A stretch of 64,000 nucleotides of DNA. It comes from Erysipelotrichaceae bacterium 66202529 (lineage in GTDB: Bacteria > Bacillota_I > Bacilli_A > Erysipelotrichales > Erysipelotrichaceae). A model generated the notes under the pieces. The model was not told where the DNA came from. It was given only the letters and a program-made list of their open reading frames with translations, and made no database searches. The stretch's first letter is position 1. Each line of letters opens with the position of its first letter. Made by a program: the position numbers and the translations under genes. Shown here piece after piece: positions 35,071 to 44,740 of the stretch. The stretch covers positions 2,852,001 through 2,916,000 of the forward strand of contig CP046174.1 of assembly GCA_017161075.1 (NCBI GenBank), in the 5' to 3' direction.

Positions 35071-35846
35071 AAATATCCTCTCTTTCTGAAAAAATGCCGG
35101 TAATATATATAACAGCTGTAGGTGATTAAAAATCCCATAGCGGTATCACTCAAAAAATGCGCGCCCATGATCATGCGGGTGACAGGCATGAGGATAAGCA
35201 AAGCCGTAATCAAAACATAGCGTAGCACACCCGGCTTCTCATATGGATTTTTCTTCCATTGCAGCCAGCATAGCAGCGTTGTAAAAGCTGTTGTATGCCC
35301 GCTTGGAAAGGAGTTGTTTCCATATAAACCGCAGGGCCGATACCATACACAAAATTGTGTTGCCGTCTGCATATCCCGGTATCGGATGCGTCCCCATGAC
35401 ACCTTGATGATGGTGGTAATCAACACCGCACTCAGCAGTACCAGCGTATAAAACACAAAAAATGATAAATGCTTCTGAATCCACGCATAGGGTGTGTAAT
35501 GAAGTATCAGCTGAACCATAGCGCATAGGAATGCACTTCCTGCCAACAACGCTAATTGTATCTCTGTATGCGACAGGGAAACCCAGTAATGCAGCGCATC
35601 CTGCAGCATATAAAGGGAAGCCACATAGCCAATCAGCAGATAAAAAGCATTTCTCTTGGTACGAAACAGCATTGCCATTGTAATAACCGTCATCAGTTGG
35701 ACAGGAATAAGTAAAAAGCGTTCAAATATCCTTCCTGTTACCGGCAGCAGCTGATACAGGAAATCGGTAATCTGATAATCATATCGTGCACCGATGACAA
35801 GCAGAAGCAGTGCCAGTACCACCGGTATCCATTCTTTCTTTTTCAT
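35067..35846 (-). CDS. PAP2-family membrane phosphatase
   Basis: The protein has 259 residues with about six transmembrane helices. The three acid-phosphatase motifs are visible: KVSWGRIRYRD, SFPSGHTTAF (catalytic His) and RMIMGAHFLSD. Members dephosphorylate lipid phosphates such as undecaprenyl diphosphate or phosphatidylglycerol phosphate; the exact substrate is not clear. GGGAGG lies 5 nt before the ATG. It sits between priA and rsmB, where many Firmicutes carry def and fmt. Confidence 0.88.
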   Translation of the reverse strand: MKKKEWIPVVLALLLLVIGARYDYQITDFLYQLLPVTGRIFERFLLIPVQLMTVITMAMLFRTKRNAFYLLIGYVASLYMLQDALHYWVSLSHTEIQLALLAGSAFLCAMVQLILHYTPYAWIQKHLSFFVFYTLVLLSAVLITTIIKVSWGRIRYRDMQTATQFCVWYRPCGLYGNNSFPSGHTTAFTTLLCWLQWKKNPYEKPGVLRYVLITALLILMPVTRMIMGAHFLSDTAMGFLITYSCYIYYRHFFRKRGYL

Positions 35847-35857
35847 AACAGCCTCCC

Positions 35858-38026
35858 TCAGTCCAGCATTACCGGAGACAGATCAATATCCAGTCTGGCC
35901 TTCGCCTTTGCCGCCAGATGTGCATCATAAACCATACGGACACATCCTGCAAGCAGCTCCTGCTGCTTCCCCTTCAACAAAATGCGCATCCGCACTTCAT
36001 CCTTTCGCTTATTCAGCTGTGCCGGTCCCAGTACACGAAATCCAGTTTGTGCTTCCAGCACCTGCTTTGCTCTGGCTGCTGCAGCTGCGACCTCATCCTG
36101 AGATGTGTGGGAGAAAATCATAGATGCCAGATACGTATACGGCGGATAGCCTGCAATATGGCGGTACTTCATTTCATTTTGAAAGAATGTGCGGTAATCG
36201 TGCTGAGCCGCACACTGTATAGCATAATGCGCTGTATCGTATGCCTGGATAATGACCTCTCCATCCTTACTGCCGCGGCCGCTTCTTCCACATGCCTGCT
36301 CTAGTAGATCATAGGTCAGCTCGGCACTGCGGTAATCACTGCGATTCAGCATAGCATCTCCGTTGATAATGCCAACCAGCGTCACATTTTCAAAATCCAA
36401 GCCCTTCGCAATCATCTGTGTTCCCAATAGTATATCTGCTTTTTTATCGCCAAAGGCAGACAGCAGCTCCTCATGCGCATGCTTTCTGCCCGTTGTATCC
36501 GCATCCATACGGATAATTTTTGCATCCGGAAACTTTATCTGCACGAGCTCTTCCAGCTTTTGTGTACCAAGTCCCAGATAACGCCAGGTATCACTTCCGC
36601 ATGCGGGACAGTAATTCGGTACCGGCATCGTATATCCACAGGTATGGCATTTTAACTGCTTATCATCCTTATGATAGGACATCGCCACCTCACAATGCGG
36701 ACACATCACAACGTGACCACAGCCGATACAGCGAAGAATCGGTGTATAGCCTCTGCGATTCAGCAGCAGCATGATCTGTTCTTTTTTCTGCAGCCGCTCA
36801 TACATTGCGGCCATCAGCTCATTGCTGAGCAGATAGCTTTCTCCCCGGCCTACCGCCTTGCGCATTTCCACCAGCTTTACATGGGGAAAGCTGCCGTTGA
36901 TCCGACTGGGCATAGCAATTAAACGATATACTCCCTTAACTGCGCGGGCATACGTTTCCAAAGACGGTGTGGCGCTTGCTAAAACAACTGGAGCCTGATG
37001 AAACGCTCCTCTTTTTATAGCAATATCGCGGCAGTGATAGCGTGGTGCTGAATCCTGCTTGTAGCTGGTATCGTGTTCCTCATCCATAATAATAACGCCG
37101 AGATTATCAAACGGCATGAATACGGCACTCCGCGTTCCCACAACGATTTGCACCTGATGACGGCGTACAAGCTGATACTGCTCATATTTTTCCTGAGCAT
37201 TCAAACCGGAATGATAGATTGCCACATGGCTTCCAAAGCGCGCAGTCACACGTTTCACCATTTGCGGTGTCAAAGATATTTCCGGCACCAGAATCAAGAC
37301 CTGCTTTCCACGGTTCATGACAGACCTTGCCAACTGCAAAAACACCTCCGTCTTTCCACTACCGGTTGCCCCATGCAGAAGAACGATCTCATGGCTTTGA
37401 ATTTGCTTTAATGCTTCCAGCGCCTGGTGCTGCTCCGGACTCAGCTTCATATCCTTCTCTGTTATTTCCTGTGGCTTCAGCTGTGCCTGTGCTTCTTTTT
37501 CAAATATCTCTGCAAGCCCCAGCTCCACCAGTTTTTTTGCCGGTGTTTTGTATATCTGATAAAACTGCGAACGCAGCATTTCCTTTTCCGTTTTTAAAGC
37601 CTCCAATGCACTGCGCTGCTTTACAGTCAGTCCTTCCTGATCCCTGCAATAGCGTACCCAGATTTCCAGCTTTGCATGCCCGTGTGTGGATTTAGGCTTC
37701 AGCTTTGCCGGAAGCATACATTGAAAACAGCTGATCACCGGTACAATGCAGGTCGTTGCCATCCAATGACCGAGAGCAAGCAGTTCCTCATTCAACAGAG
37801 GCTCTTCATCGATCACCTTGTGAATAGAGCGTATGGTAAAGCCATATTCCGCAGCCTGCTGTTCACTGATGGTTTCCACCTTCATAACAAAGCCGACAAT
37901 GGAGGTCTTACCAAACGGCACCGATACACGGACACCGCGCTGTAAAGAAAAACCATCGCATGCATAGGTAAAGGTATGGTCTAAATGCATGATGGGATGT
38001 TCAACAAATACCTGTGCAATTTTCAT
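35858..38026 (-). CDS. priA: Primosomal protein N' (replication restart helicase PriA)
   Basis: PriA reloads the replicative helicase at stalled forks. The 722-residue protein has an N-terminal 3'-DNA-binding domain (HPIMHLDHTFTY), helicase Walker A LLHGATGSGKTEVF, the DEEH box MDEEHDTSYKQ, and eight zinc-binding cysteines (CIGCGHVVMCPHC, CHTCGY, CPACGSD). The C-terminal helicase half contains LLGTQMIAKGLDF and QACGRSGRG. The ribosome site is AGGAGG. It leads the priA-PAP2-rsmB run. Confidence 0.97.
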   Translation of the reverse strand: MKIAQVFVEHPIMHLDHTFTYACDGFSLQRGVRVSVPFGKTSIVGFVMKVETISEQQAAEYGFTIRSIHKVIDEEPLLNEELLALGHWMATTCIVPVISCFQCMLPAKLKPKSTHGHAKLEIWVRYCRDQEGLTVKQRSALEALKTEKEMLRSQFYQIYKTPAKKLVELGLAEIFEKEAQAQLKPQEITEKDMKLSPEQHQALEALKQIQSHEIVLLHGATGSGKTEVFLQLARSVMNRGKQVLILVPEISLTPQMVKRVTARFGSHVAIYHSGLNAQEKYEQYQLVRRHQVQIVVGTRSAVFMPFDNLGVIIMDEEHDTSYKQDSAPRYHCRDIAIKRGAFHQAPVVLASATPSLETYARAVKGVYRLIAMPSRINGSFPHVKLVEMRKAVGRGESYLLSNELMAAMYERLQKKEQIMLLLNRRGYTPILRCIGCGHVVMCPHCEVAMSYHKDDKQLKCHTCGYTMPVPNYCPACGSDTWRYLGLGTQKLEELVQIKFPDAKIIRMDADTTGRKHAHEELLSAFGDKKADILLGTQMIAKGLDFENVTLVGIINGDAMLNRSDYRSAELTYDLLEQACGRSGRGSKDGEVIIQAYDTAHYAIQCAAQHDYRTFFQNEMKYRHIAGYPPYTYLASMIFSHTSQDEVAAAAARAKQVLEAQTGFRVLGPAQLNKRKDEVRMRILLKGKQQELLAGCVRMVYDAHLAAKAKARLDIDLSPVMLD

Positions 38027-38405
38027 AGGACGCCTCCTGCCTGAATGGTATTATTTTATCACAAACCTCTGCAGAATCCTATGCTGCTATCCAAATTTAC
38101 ATAGTTGCAGGAAGCTCCATATTGTAAAACAGCTGTACTTCAGGCATCCTGTATCCAGAATATGCTATCATTTCCGATTTATTTTCTTGTTTTATAATAG
38201 TAATCACAATTTCTTTCTGATAATTTCAGTGTTTATACGTTTTGGACAAACCCTTACGTATTCTTTATACACTATTGGTATACAGTATTATACCATTATC
38301 AGCATAGCCTTTTATACCTTCTACGTATACTATAGGAAACACAGGCATACCGTATCCGTAAAAAGCCTGTTCTGTTATAATAGGGATGAAAGAAAGGATG
38401 AGGAT

Positions 38406-39059
38406 ATGCAAAACTATATAGAAACACTTCCCTTCTGGAAGGACTTAACCATTGAACAGCAGGAGCTTCTTCAAGCCTATACCATCGAACGAAGCTTTCA
38501 TAAAGGAGAAATTCTGGATCATGGTAATCAGGAATGCACAGGACTGGAAATGCTGGTAAACGGACAGGCCCGCATTTTTATGATGTCACCACAGGGTACG
38601 GAACTCACACTGTACCGGCTATTGGAACAGGACATCTGCGTATTGTCCGCAGCATGTATGATCCATTCACTAACCTTTACTGTCAGTATGGAATTTGAAA
38701 CGGATACAACACTGCTGCTTATACCAAAACAGATTTTGCAAAAAATTTCAGAGATTAACTGCAAGGTGAAGGACTTTATCACAGAACTGGTCGCAGACCG
38801 CTTTTCCTCTGTTATGAATACGATGTATGAGGTCATGTTTTCCAGTAACGAGCATCGTCTGGCACAGGCATTGCTGACACAGCGCCAGCTGCAGGAATCC
38901 ACATCACTTTCTCTTACACATGATATGCTTGCACATGAGCTCGGTACAGCCCGTGAGGTGGTATCCCGTTTGCTGAAGCAATTTCAAAAGGAAGGACTTC
39001 TCAAACTGAGCAGAGGACGCATTATCCTGTTAAATGAACAACAACTCGCTCAGCGTTAG
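38406..39059 (+). CDS. Crp/Fnr family transcription regulator
   Basis: The protein has 217 residues with an N-terminal cyclic-nucleotide-binding-like fold (about 15-130, GLEMLVNGQARIFMMSPQGTELTLYRL) and a C-terminal winged helix (HELGTAREVVSRLLKQFQKEGLL). Two cysteines fall in the effector domain (DICVLSAACM), and there is no N-terminal Fnr-type cluster motif. In related regulators these cysteines may sense redox state, but that is not shown here. I start at ATG 38406 (GAGGAT/AAAGGA upstream). The open frame reaching back to 37989 runs through AT-rich promoter DNA and lacks a ribosome site. The divergent priA promoter shares the 380-nt gap. Confidence 0.92.
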   Translation: MQNYIETLPFWKDLTIEQQELLQAYTIERSFHKGEILDHGNQECTGLEMLVNGQARIFMMSPQGTELTLYRLLEQDICVLSAACMIHSLTFTVSMEFETDTTLLLIPKQILQKISEINCKVKDFITELVADRFSSVMNTMYEVMFSSNEHRLAQALLTQRQLQESTSLSLTHDMLAHELGTAREVVSRLLKQFQKEGLLKLSRGRIILLNEQQLAQR

Positions 39060-39103
39060 CCCGCATAACTAACACTACATATTCATGAATTGCCGCATAT
39101 AGG

Positions 39104-39149
39104 AAAAGGATACACACGGATTCAAATCGCAGGTATCCTTTTACTTTTT
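39104..39149 (+). terminator. Terminator of the Crp/Fnr gene
   Basis: AAAAGGATAC and GTATCCTTTT make a perfect 10-bp stem, followed by ACTTTTTAT. It starts about 45 nt after the stop. Confidence 0.85.
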
Positions 39150-39502
39150 ATCACCTTATACTGATGAAGTCATGCACTGCTTTTACATGGCCACAAATAC
39201 GAGGCAATGAACGCTTATACCCATTTTATGTAGATAAATACTTCTGTATTATATTGTATCGTTCATATTGATTACGATAACATCATTCTTCATCCATATC
39301 GCATAAATTACCCGCTTCCTTATTTTTATATCTATGCATTTTTTTCGAAAGGCCCCCATTGGTTACTTATTTCTCATGCCATAAGAACATACTTCGAATT
39401 ATAAGGCTTCTCTTTATCTTTCCAGCGAACAATTAAAAGAATACAGGAATAAGGATTGCATATACTGCTGTTATGCATAAAAAAGCAGCAATGGATTTCT
39501 TC

Positions 39503-39620
39503 GGTTCTTATCACCTGCTAGGTATCATCAGGAAACCAATGAGTACAGAATCAGTAAATCCTGTACTCATTTCTTTTATTATCCCTGATGATATATCCTA
39601 TCCGTTACCAGATAAGAACC
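39503..39620. repeat. 118-nt three-tier nested inverted repeat
   Basis: Three pairs of perfect arms nest inside each other: GGTTCTTATC (39503) with GATAAGAACC (39611); TATCATCAGG (39523) with CCTGATGATA (39584); AATGAGTACAG (39538) with CTGTACTCATT (39561). An extra TAGG/CCTA pairing is possible. It lies between the convergent ends of the Crp/Fnr gene and the DUF349 gene. It could be a bidirectional terminator, a structured RNA, or a small non-autonomous mobile element with terminal inverted repeats. The gap 39150-39502 before it is AT-rich with no gene. Confidence 0.85.
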
Positions 39621-39667
39621 ATTATCCTGCTGCTTTCCTATTTTTATTTGTTATGCTTTATTGCATA

Positions 39668-40819
39668 TTATTTTCCAAGGGATTTATCGATATCTGCCAG
39701 TTCTTCCTCCAGCTCCCGAATAAATTCCTTTTTATCCTCGATACGATCCTCCATATCATCAATCGCCCGCTGTCCGATCAGACCAACAATTTCCTCCTGC
39801 ATATGCTTAATCTGCCGCTGCTGATCCAGAATCAGCTCCTGCTTGCGTGCACGTGCCTCCTGCATTCTCTGCCGCCACTGCGCATGACGCTGTTCATTCC
39901 AGTTACGCAGACCGTCGAAATAAGAATCCATCACTGCCCGGAATTCCTTCCAGATTTCATCCTCACGCTCTTTTCCACAGGAACCGATGCCCTTCCATTC
40001 CTTACTCAGGTTTTTCATAACATCTGTATTCTCTCTGGTATATTCCTTACGCTGTGCAATTTCAGCAGCACGCTCTACCAGCTTGCGCTTTTCCTCATAT
40101 TTTCCGTCCTGCTGTTCATGCAGCTGGTCATAATATGCGCTTCTTTTGTCATAAAATTTTTGACGGCTTTCATTAAATGCATTCCACAGACGATCCTCAT
40201 GCTCTCTGCCTGCACTACCTGCCGCCTTCCACTGATCCATCATCACACGGAATTTCTCACCGGTTTTATTCCATTCAATGGAATCCGCAAGAGCAGCTGC
40301 TTCCGCAATTAGCCCTTCCTTTACTTCCTTTGCATTTGAGAACTTTGTCTGCATGTTCTCCCAATGCTCATGCTTGCGATCAAAGAATGTCTGGCGAGCC
40401 GCATTAAACTCCTCCCACAAGGCATCATCACTTTCCTTCCCTGCCGTGCCGGATGCCTTCCACTGCTGCATCAGCTCATTCATTTCCTCTGTTGCCTGAT
40501 TCCAGTTATTGGACACGGATACACTGCGTGCCCGCTCAATCAATTCCTGCTTAATGGCCTGATTACTTTCATAGCCCTCCCGCCGTTTGGCATAAAAGGC
40601 ATCCATATATCCGTCAAATTGTTCCATCAGGGTCTCTTCATAAGCAGAATCCCAGTAAGGAATCCGTTTCCATTTTCTCTTTAAATCGGAAATTTCACGG
40701 AAAACTGTATTCCAGTCCGAAGAAATTTCAATATTCTTCGCTTCTTCAATCAGCGCCTCTCTGCGCCGGATGTCCTCATCATAGTCATTTACTTCAAATT
40801 CATCATGATCATTGTACAT
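39668..40819 (-). CDS. DUF349-repeat protein
   Basis: The protein has 383 residues, almost entirely alpha-helical and highly charged. It has at least four DUF349-type repeats of about 65-75 residues, each with a W...W pair and an F...R..F/Y motif (for example WKASGTAGKESDDALWEEFN, then WKAAGSAGREHEDRLWNAFN). It ends in a coiled coil (DKKEFIRELEEELADIDKSLGK). The function is not established; such proteins are found in several phyla. ATG 40819 was chosen because TGGAGG is 8 nt upstream; the longer frame to 40894 has no ribosome site. Confidence 0.87.
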   Translation of the reverse strand: MYNDHDEFEVNDYDEDIRRREALIEEAKNIEISSDWNTVFREISDLKRKWKRIPYWDSAYEETLMEQFDGYMDAFYAKRREGYESNQAIKQELIERARSVSVSNNWNQATEEMNELMQQWKASGTAGKESDDALWEEFNAARQTFFDRKHEHWENMQTKFSNAKEVKEGLIAEAAALADSIEWNKTGEKFRVMMDQWKAAGSAGREHEDRLWNAFNESRQKFYDKRSAYYDQLHEQQDGKYEEKRKLVERAAEIAQRKEYTRENTDVMKNLSKEWKGIGSCGKEREDEIWKEFRAVMDSYFDGLRNWNEQRHAQWRQRMQEARARKQELILDQQRQIKHMQEEIVGLIGQRAIDDMEDRIEDKKEFIRELEEELADIDKSLGK

Positions 40820-41668
40820 ACGTATTCCTCCAGTATGGGGGTATTTATAATATTCACCCACTATCAACTTAGATTTTATCTCAAATACGCTCAAAAGTCA
40901 TTCATTTCTTCAAATTTTATACAGATTTTATCATTTAAATGTAATAATTTTCCTTCTCTTTGCCAAATATCCGAAAATCCCCCTGTCAGGACATCACCCG
41001 TTTTACATGCCTCTTCTTTAGGAATGACCTGTATAGCACATTCTCTATCTTCATATGTTTAGGATCACCATAATTTTTTTGCCTCATACTTAGAGAAGCA
41101 TTTGACTTTAAGCGCTCATTATCAAAACGATACAGATGGTTTTGCTGGTCCTTTTGAGAATATGTGTGTCTGCATACAAATCCCCTTTATATAAAATCAT
41201 ATGCTTGTATCATGCTATCCAGCAGTAAAGTAACGTACAGTATTGACACTGATTCTAGTTAGCGCTTATATGATATGCTCTTCACCCCTGCTGTTATCAA
41301 GAAACCCGACTTCAAAGATATGTATATCCTCTGATCCATAGATTTCCTTCCGTGTTTAGAGTAAGGGATTTCATTCATGATGCAGCTTGGGCTGTATAGG
41401 TGCTAATATTATAAAAAAGAAGGAATTGTGATAGGTTCTTTCTCTACTCTTGGTATATGAGAAACGTGAAATACAATATGACTGATGTTTATCAATCCTT
41501 TTGTATCTCATCTACTTCTTGCACCTTAACGTGAGAAGGAACCTTTATATCCGATACCTTCCTGTTTTAGAGAAGTCCAGAATCGCTTGTTAAACAGACG
41601 GATATATACCGCTATTTTAGAAAGCTCGTATCTTTTCCCCTTATAGGTGTTATCGTTTATATCCTTCT
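40820..41668. other. Long gap with decayed-looking coding text
   Basis: No intact gene is supported in these 849 nt. On the minus strand an ATG at 41175 with GGGGA upstream can be joined to a stop at 40891 (95 codons) only by two frame changes. The last part (about 41058-40891) reads like real protein (KTGDVLTGGFSDIWQREGK, then HLNDKICIKFEEMNDF), which suggests a decayed gene. The rest (41180-41668) shows nothing I can name. The DUF349 promoter should be near 40850-40900. Confidence 0.35.
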
Positions 41669-42433
41669 CTATTCTTCATCAGCCAGTACATGCGAGCACA
41701 GATAACGAGTTTTCCCCTGGCTTTTCGTTCCGTATTCAATGGCCTCCTTTGGACATGTACAGATACATGCCATGCAATGTGTACACTGCGTTCCCCAAAC
41801 TGGTTTTCCCTGCTTCATTTTAATGTTTCCAAGCGGACACGCTGCTTCACACGCTTTACAGCCAATGCAGGCATTTGTAGCAGTAAACTTGCGGGCATGC
41901 ACAAGCAATGGGTAAAACAACGGATTGATAATGGTACTGTTCAGGATATCCTTTGCATGAACATCCACCTCAGGAAAATCTGTCTCCTCCTGGATATAGC
42001 GGGCAGCCTCATCCATATCCTTATGCGCTGCCGTAATTATGCGGCGCGCTGTCTCTTTGTCCGGAGTATCAAATAAAGCAATGTAATTTTCCGGCATTTT
42101 AATTTCCATACAGCCCCTGTACCGCATTCCCTTTTTCTTACACAGACACTTCAGATAATCAGTTGCATTTCCAATCGATCCGCCGCAGGTCATTACAAAA
42201 TAAATATCCGGATTTCCTGTAAGCTCAGCAGTAAGCAGCCATTCCTGAACAATGCGGGGAATGCGCCAGGCATAGGTCGGCGTAACGATGATCCAAGGCC
42301 TTTTCGAATGCATCGGCTCAGCTTTGTGCTGCCGTATAAACGGAAACAGATTCTTTATGGTATCCTGTGTCTTCTGCTGGATTCGCCTTGCTGTATATTC
42401 GCTGTTTCCTGTTCCTGTAAAATATAGTATCAT
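41669..42433 (-). CDS. EFR1-type flavodoxin-ferredoxin fusion protein
   Basis: The protein has 254 residues. The N-terminal flavodoxin-like part (about 1-160) begins LYFTGTGNSEYTARRI (FMN phosphate loop). The C-terminus has two [4Fe-4S] motifs (CIGCKACEAACPLGNI and CTHCMACICTCPKEAI). This layout matches the EFR1 family of anaerobes, probable electron carriers. Its ATG overlaps the ArsR stop, making it the third gene of a nitroreductase-ArsR-EFR1 operon. Confidence 0.9.
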   Translation of the reverse strand: MILYFTGTGNSEYTARRIQQKTQDTIKNLFPFIRQHKAEPMHSKRPWIIVTPTYAWRIPRIVQEWLLTAELTGNPDIYFVMTCGGSIGNATDYLKCLCKKKGMRYRGCMEIKMPENYIALFDTPDKETARRIITAAHKDMDEAARYIQEETDFPEVDVHAKDILNSTIINPLFYPLLVHARKFTATNACIGCKACEAACPLGNIKMKQGKPVWGTQCTHCMACICTCPKEAIEYGTKSQGKTRYLCSHVLADEE

Positions 42434-42792
42434 ATTGATTTCTCCTGTTCCTCATTCATATGAAGTACACTGTCATAAATCAGTCCAATCAGCTCCTTCA
42501 TTTGCTTCCATTGGGTATCATCGGCACGGATGTAATAATAATTCTTCGTGCCTTCCTTACGCATGTTTACGATACCGGCCTCCTTTAAAATCTGCAGATG
42601 ATGCGATACAGAAGGTCTGGTCAAATATGCTTTCTGTGCAATTTCTCCAACGCGTATACCGGATAAATCACTCTGTATCAAAATCAGAAGAATCACCTGT
42701 CTGGTTTCATCACCGATTGCAGTAAACGCTGCTCTGCAGGAGTCAAATCCCTTTGTAATTGCGGTAATCCGTTTCTGACATTCTTCATTCAT
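42430..42792 (-). CDS. ArsR/SmtB-family helix-turn-helix regulator
   Basis: The protein has 120 residues with a winged helix: AIGDETRQVILLILIQ, then KAYLTRPSVSHHLQILKEAGIVNMRKEG (recognition helix and wing). The metal-binding ELCVCDL cysteine box of ArsR is absent, and the N-terminal cysteines are few, so it may sense something other than metal. AGGAGG lies 8 nt before the ATG. It probably represses its own redox operon. Confidence 0.9.
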   Translation of the reverse strand: MNEECQKRITAITKGFDSCRAAFTAIGDETRQVILLILIQSDLSGIRVGEIAQKAYLTRPSVSHHLQILKEAGIVNMRKEGTKNYYYIRADDTQWKQMKELIGLIYDSVLHMNEEQEKSI

Positions 42793-42803
42793 ATTATATC
42801 CTC

Positions 42804-43577
42804 CTAACGATAGCTGATATCCAAAGCTTCATGCGGTGCACTGCGCTGATATCGTACAGCTGGATAGCCAAGCACCAGGGTTGTGACTACTTTTTTTCCT
42901 TTTGGAAGCTGTAAAGCCTTACGCAGACGGCGGGAATATTTGGAGGCCATCGTAAAAAATCCGCTGTACAAAACGCCCAGACCATGAGCCTCTGCAACAA
43001 ATTCCATATTCTGTGCCGCAAGTGCTCCGTTTATTTCATCCTTTGCAAGGATCAGCACGGCTATCGGTGCATTGAAAAAGAAAAAGTGATCGTGAATGGT
43101 CGTCCTTTTTGCCATAGAGCTGAAACGATCTGCAAACGGCTTCAGCTTTCGGAAAAACTGAACTGCCAGCTGTTCCATATGCGCACGTTCCTTATCCAAA
43201 ACGATATAGGAAACATCCTGCAGATTTTTTGCGGTATGGGTTAGCCGGCCAGCCTCCAGAATGTGTGCAAGAACAGCATCGTCGATCTTTCTCTTCTGAA
43301 ACTGACGAATCGTGCGGCGAAAACGGATTACCTCCAGCACTTCCTGGGGATCCAGACGAAGCATTGTGCTTTTTTCAACAGACTCCTCTGGAAATCCTGT
43401 GATACTGACCGCATGCTTGGGACATATAGCTACACAATGTGAGCACATGATGCAGGTATCCTCGATAACAGAGGCTTTTTTATCCTGCAATACAATATTA
43501 CTGGCAGGGCAGTCTGTAACGCATAAACCGCATCCGATGCATGCTTTCGAATCAATGCTTATACTGTGTTTACTCAT
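42804..43577 (-). CDS. Nitroreductase family protein with N-terminal 2[4Fe-4S] ferredoxin domain
   Basis: The protein has 257 residues. The N-terminal ferredoxin domain carries CIGCGLCVTDCPASNI and CIMCSHCVAICPKHAV. From about residue 78 a nitroreductase FMN-binding fold follows (RFRRTIRQFQKRKID, ending GYPAVRYQRSAP). Such fusions reduce nitro-, quinone- or flavin-type substrates with electrons from the clusters; the natural substrate is unknown. The ribosome site is AAAGGAGA. It is first in the operon with ArsR and EFR1. Confidence 0.9.
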   Translation of the reverse strand: MSKHSISIDSKACIGCGLCVTDCPASNIVLQDKKASVIEDTCIMCSHCVAICPKHAVSITGFPEESVEKSTMLRLDPQEVLEVIRFRRTIRQFQKRKIDDAVLAHILEAGRLTHTAKNLQDVSYIVLDKERAHMEQLAVQFFRKLKPFADRFSSMAKRTTIHDHFFFFNAPIAVLILAKDEINGALAAQNMEFVAEAHGLGVLYSGFFTMASKYSRRLRKALQLPKGKKVVTTLVLGYPAVRYQRSAPHEALDISYR

Positions 43578-43802
43578 ACGCTGTCTCCTTTCGTTAACAT
43601 CCGTTAACCATTATACCAGATATACAAATTCCTGCAGCATTGGTAAAGTAAATCGTTACCGATATGAGTACTGCGTTGGATCAGGATTTCCCGTAATCTG
43701 CTCTCTGTTTCATCTGTTGGAGTTCATAAAAATATATGCAGTTTGAGTTTCAGCAGGTTATTACATACTGTCAAATGCATGCATTCCTTTGAATGCGTAT
43801 AG

Positions 43803-43835
43803 TAAAAAGATCCCGTATCAGAATCAAACAGGATC
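43803..43835 (-). terminator. Terminator of the ogt gene
   Basis: On the minus strand GATCCTGT and ACGGGATC (one G-U) form a stem followed by TTTTTACT. It lies about 40 nt after the ogt stop. Nothing else is visible in 43578-43874. Confidence 0.75.
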
Positions 43836-43874
43836 AAAAAGCACAATAGTCTTTGCACTGCTTTCTTTTATACG

Positions 43875-44396
43875 CTATAAAACGGTTTTCTTATCCGGTG
43901 AAAACATACCTGACATATCCACCTGTTCTAGCTGCAGTAAATATTTTTTCTTTTCAATTCCCCCGGCATAGCCCGTCAAAGAACCATTTTTTGCGATTAC
44001 TCTATGACAGGGGATTATAATGGATATTGGATTATGTGCTACTCCACTGCCAACTGCCTGGGCGCTGTTTATCTGCAAACTGGCAGCCAAATCACCATAG
44101 CTTCTAGTTTCTCCATAAGGAATCCGCAACAGCTCCTCCCAGACTCTTTTTTGAAATACAGTTCCGGCTGGCTTAAGGTACAGTTCTCCCATGTCGGGTT
44201 GCTTCCCGGCAAAATATGCGCACAGCCATTGTTTTGTCTGATGAAAAATCGCCAAGTCATTGTTTTCTACAGCAGGCTCTTTCCATGTTCCCATATAATA
44301 TTTCTGACCTTCAAACCACAGCCCTGTCAACGCTATGCCATCGCTTGCCAGCGTTATATTTCCTAAAGGTGAAGCAACCGTTGTTTTATAAAGCAT
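43875..44396 (-). CDS. ogt: Methylated-DNA-protein cysteine S-methyltransferase
   Basis: The protein repairs O6-methylguanine by transferring the methyl group to its own cysteine. The 173-residue protein has the active motif IPCHRVIAKNGSLTGYAGG and the helix-turn-helix region IPYGETRSYGDLAASLQ. The usual helix AVGxAnxxNP reads AVGSGVAHNP. ATG 44396 was chosen for AAAAGGAGA 7 nt upstream; the longer frame adds 18 unrelated residues. It is a single gene. Confidence 0.94.
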   Translation of the reverse strand: MLYKTTVASPLGNITLASDGIALTGLWFEGQKYYMGTWKEPAVENNDLAIFHQTKQWLCAYFAGKQPDMGELYLKPAGTVFQKRVWEELLRIPYGETRSYGDLAASLQINSAQAVGSGVAHNPISIIIPCHRVIAKNGSLTGYAGGIEKKKYLLQLEQVDMSGMFSPDKKTVL

Positions 44397-44740
44397 ACGC
44401 AATCTCCTTTTCTTATTATGAAATATGGATGTTACTAGAATACGAGGCAAAGCAGCTTTCCTTACGCAATTTGATAATGCATAATATTCAAATCCACAGA
44501 TTGTGATTTTCTTCAGCGTATAGACGCCTTTGACTGATCGCAGAGGATATCATTTCCTGCAGGGAAATTTTCATTAGCTTACCTTGACATGTTTTTTATG
44601 AAAGCTGCATACCGTTTACCCGCATGGTAGAAAGAGGTGTTTTTTTAGCAGTGAAAGCTTCCTATACAAAGCTACGTCATACACCACAGCATGTTAGCTT
44701 CAGAGACCGGTGAATACAGCTGCCTGTTTAGGTTACCTTT
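44397..44740. other. Gap without a visible gene
   Basis: These 344 nt hold no open frame with a ribosome site. A short near-palindrome ATTTCCTGCAGGGAAAT lies at about 44551. The ogt promoter should be at the left end. Confidence 0.5.

Noticed and set aside
37989..38405. Long N-terminal extension of the Crp/Fnr protein
   Set aside because: The extra 139 codons cover the divergent promoter region and priA start and do not resemble the family; ATG 38406 has a ribosome site.
39113..39140. GGATTCAAATC-like sequence suggesting a tRNA T-arm
   Set aside because: It is the loop of a terminator; no acceptor or anticodon arms can be built around it. I found no tRNA or rRNA in the window.
39473..40312. 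Plus-strand ORF of 279 codons opposite the DUF349 gene
   Set aside because: It is antisense to a clear repeat protein and crosses the nested hairpin; the open frame arises from the codon bias of the real gene.
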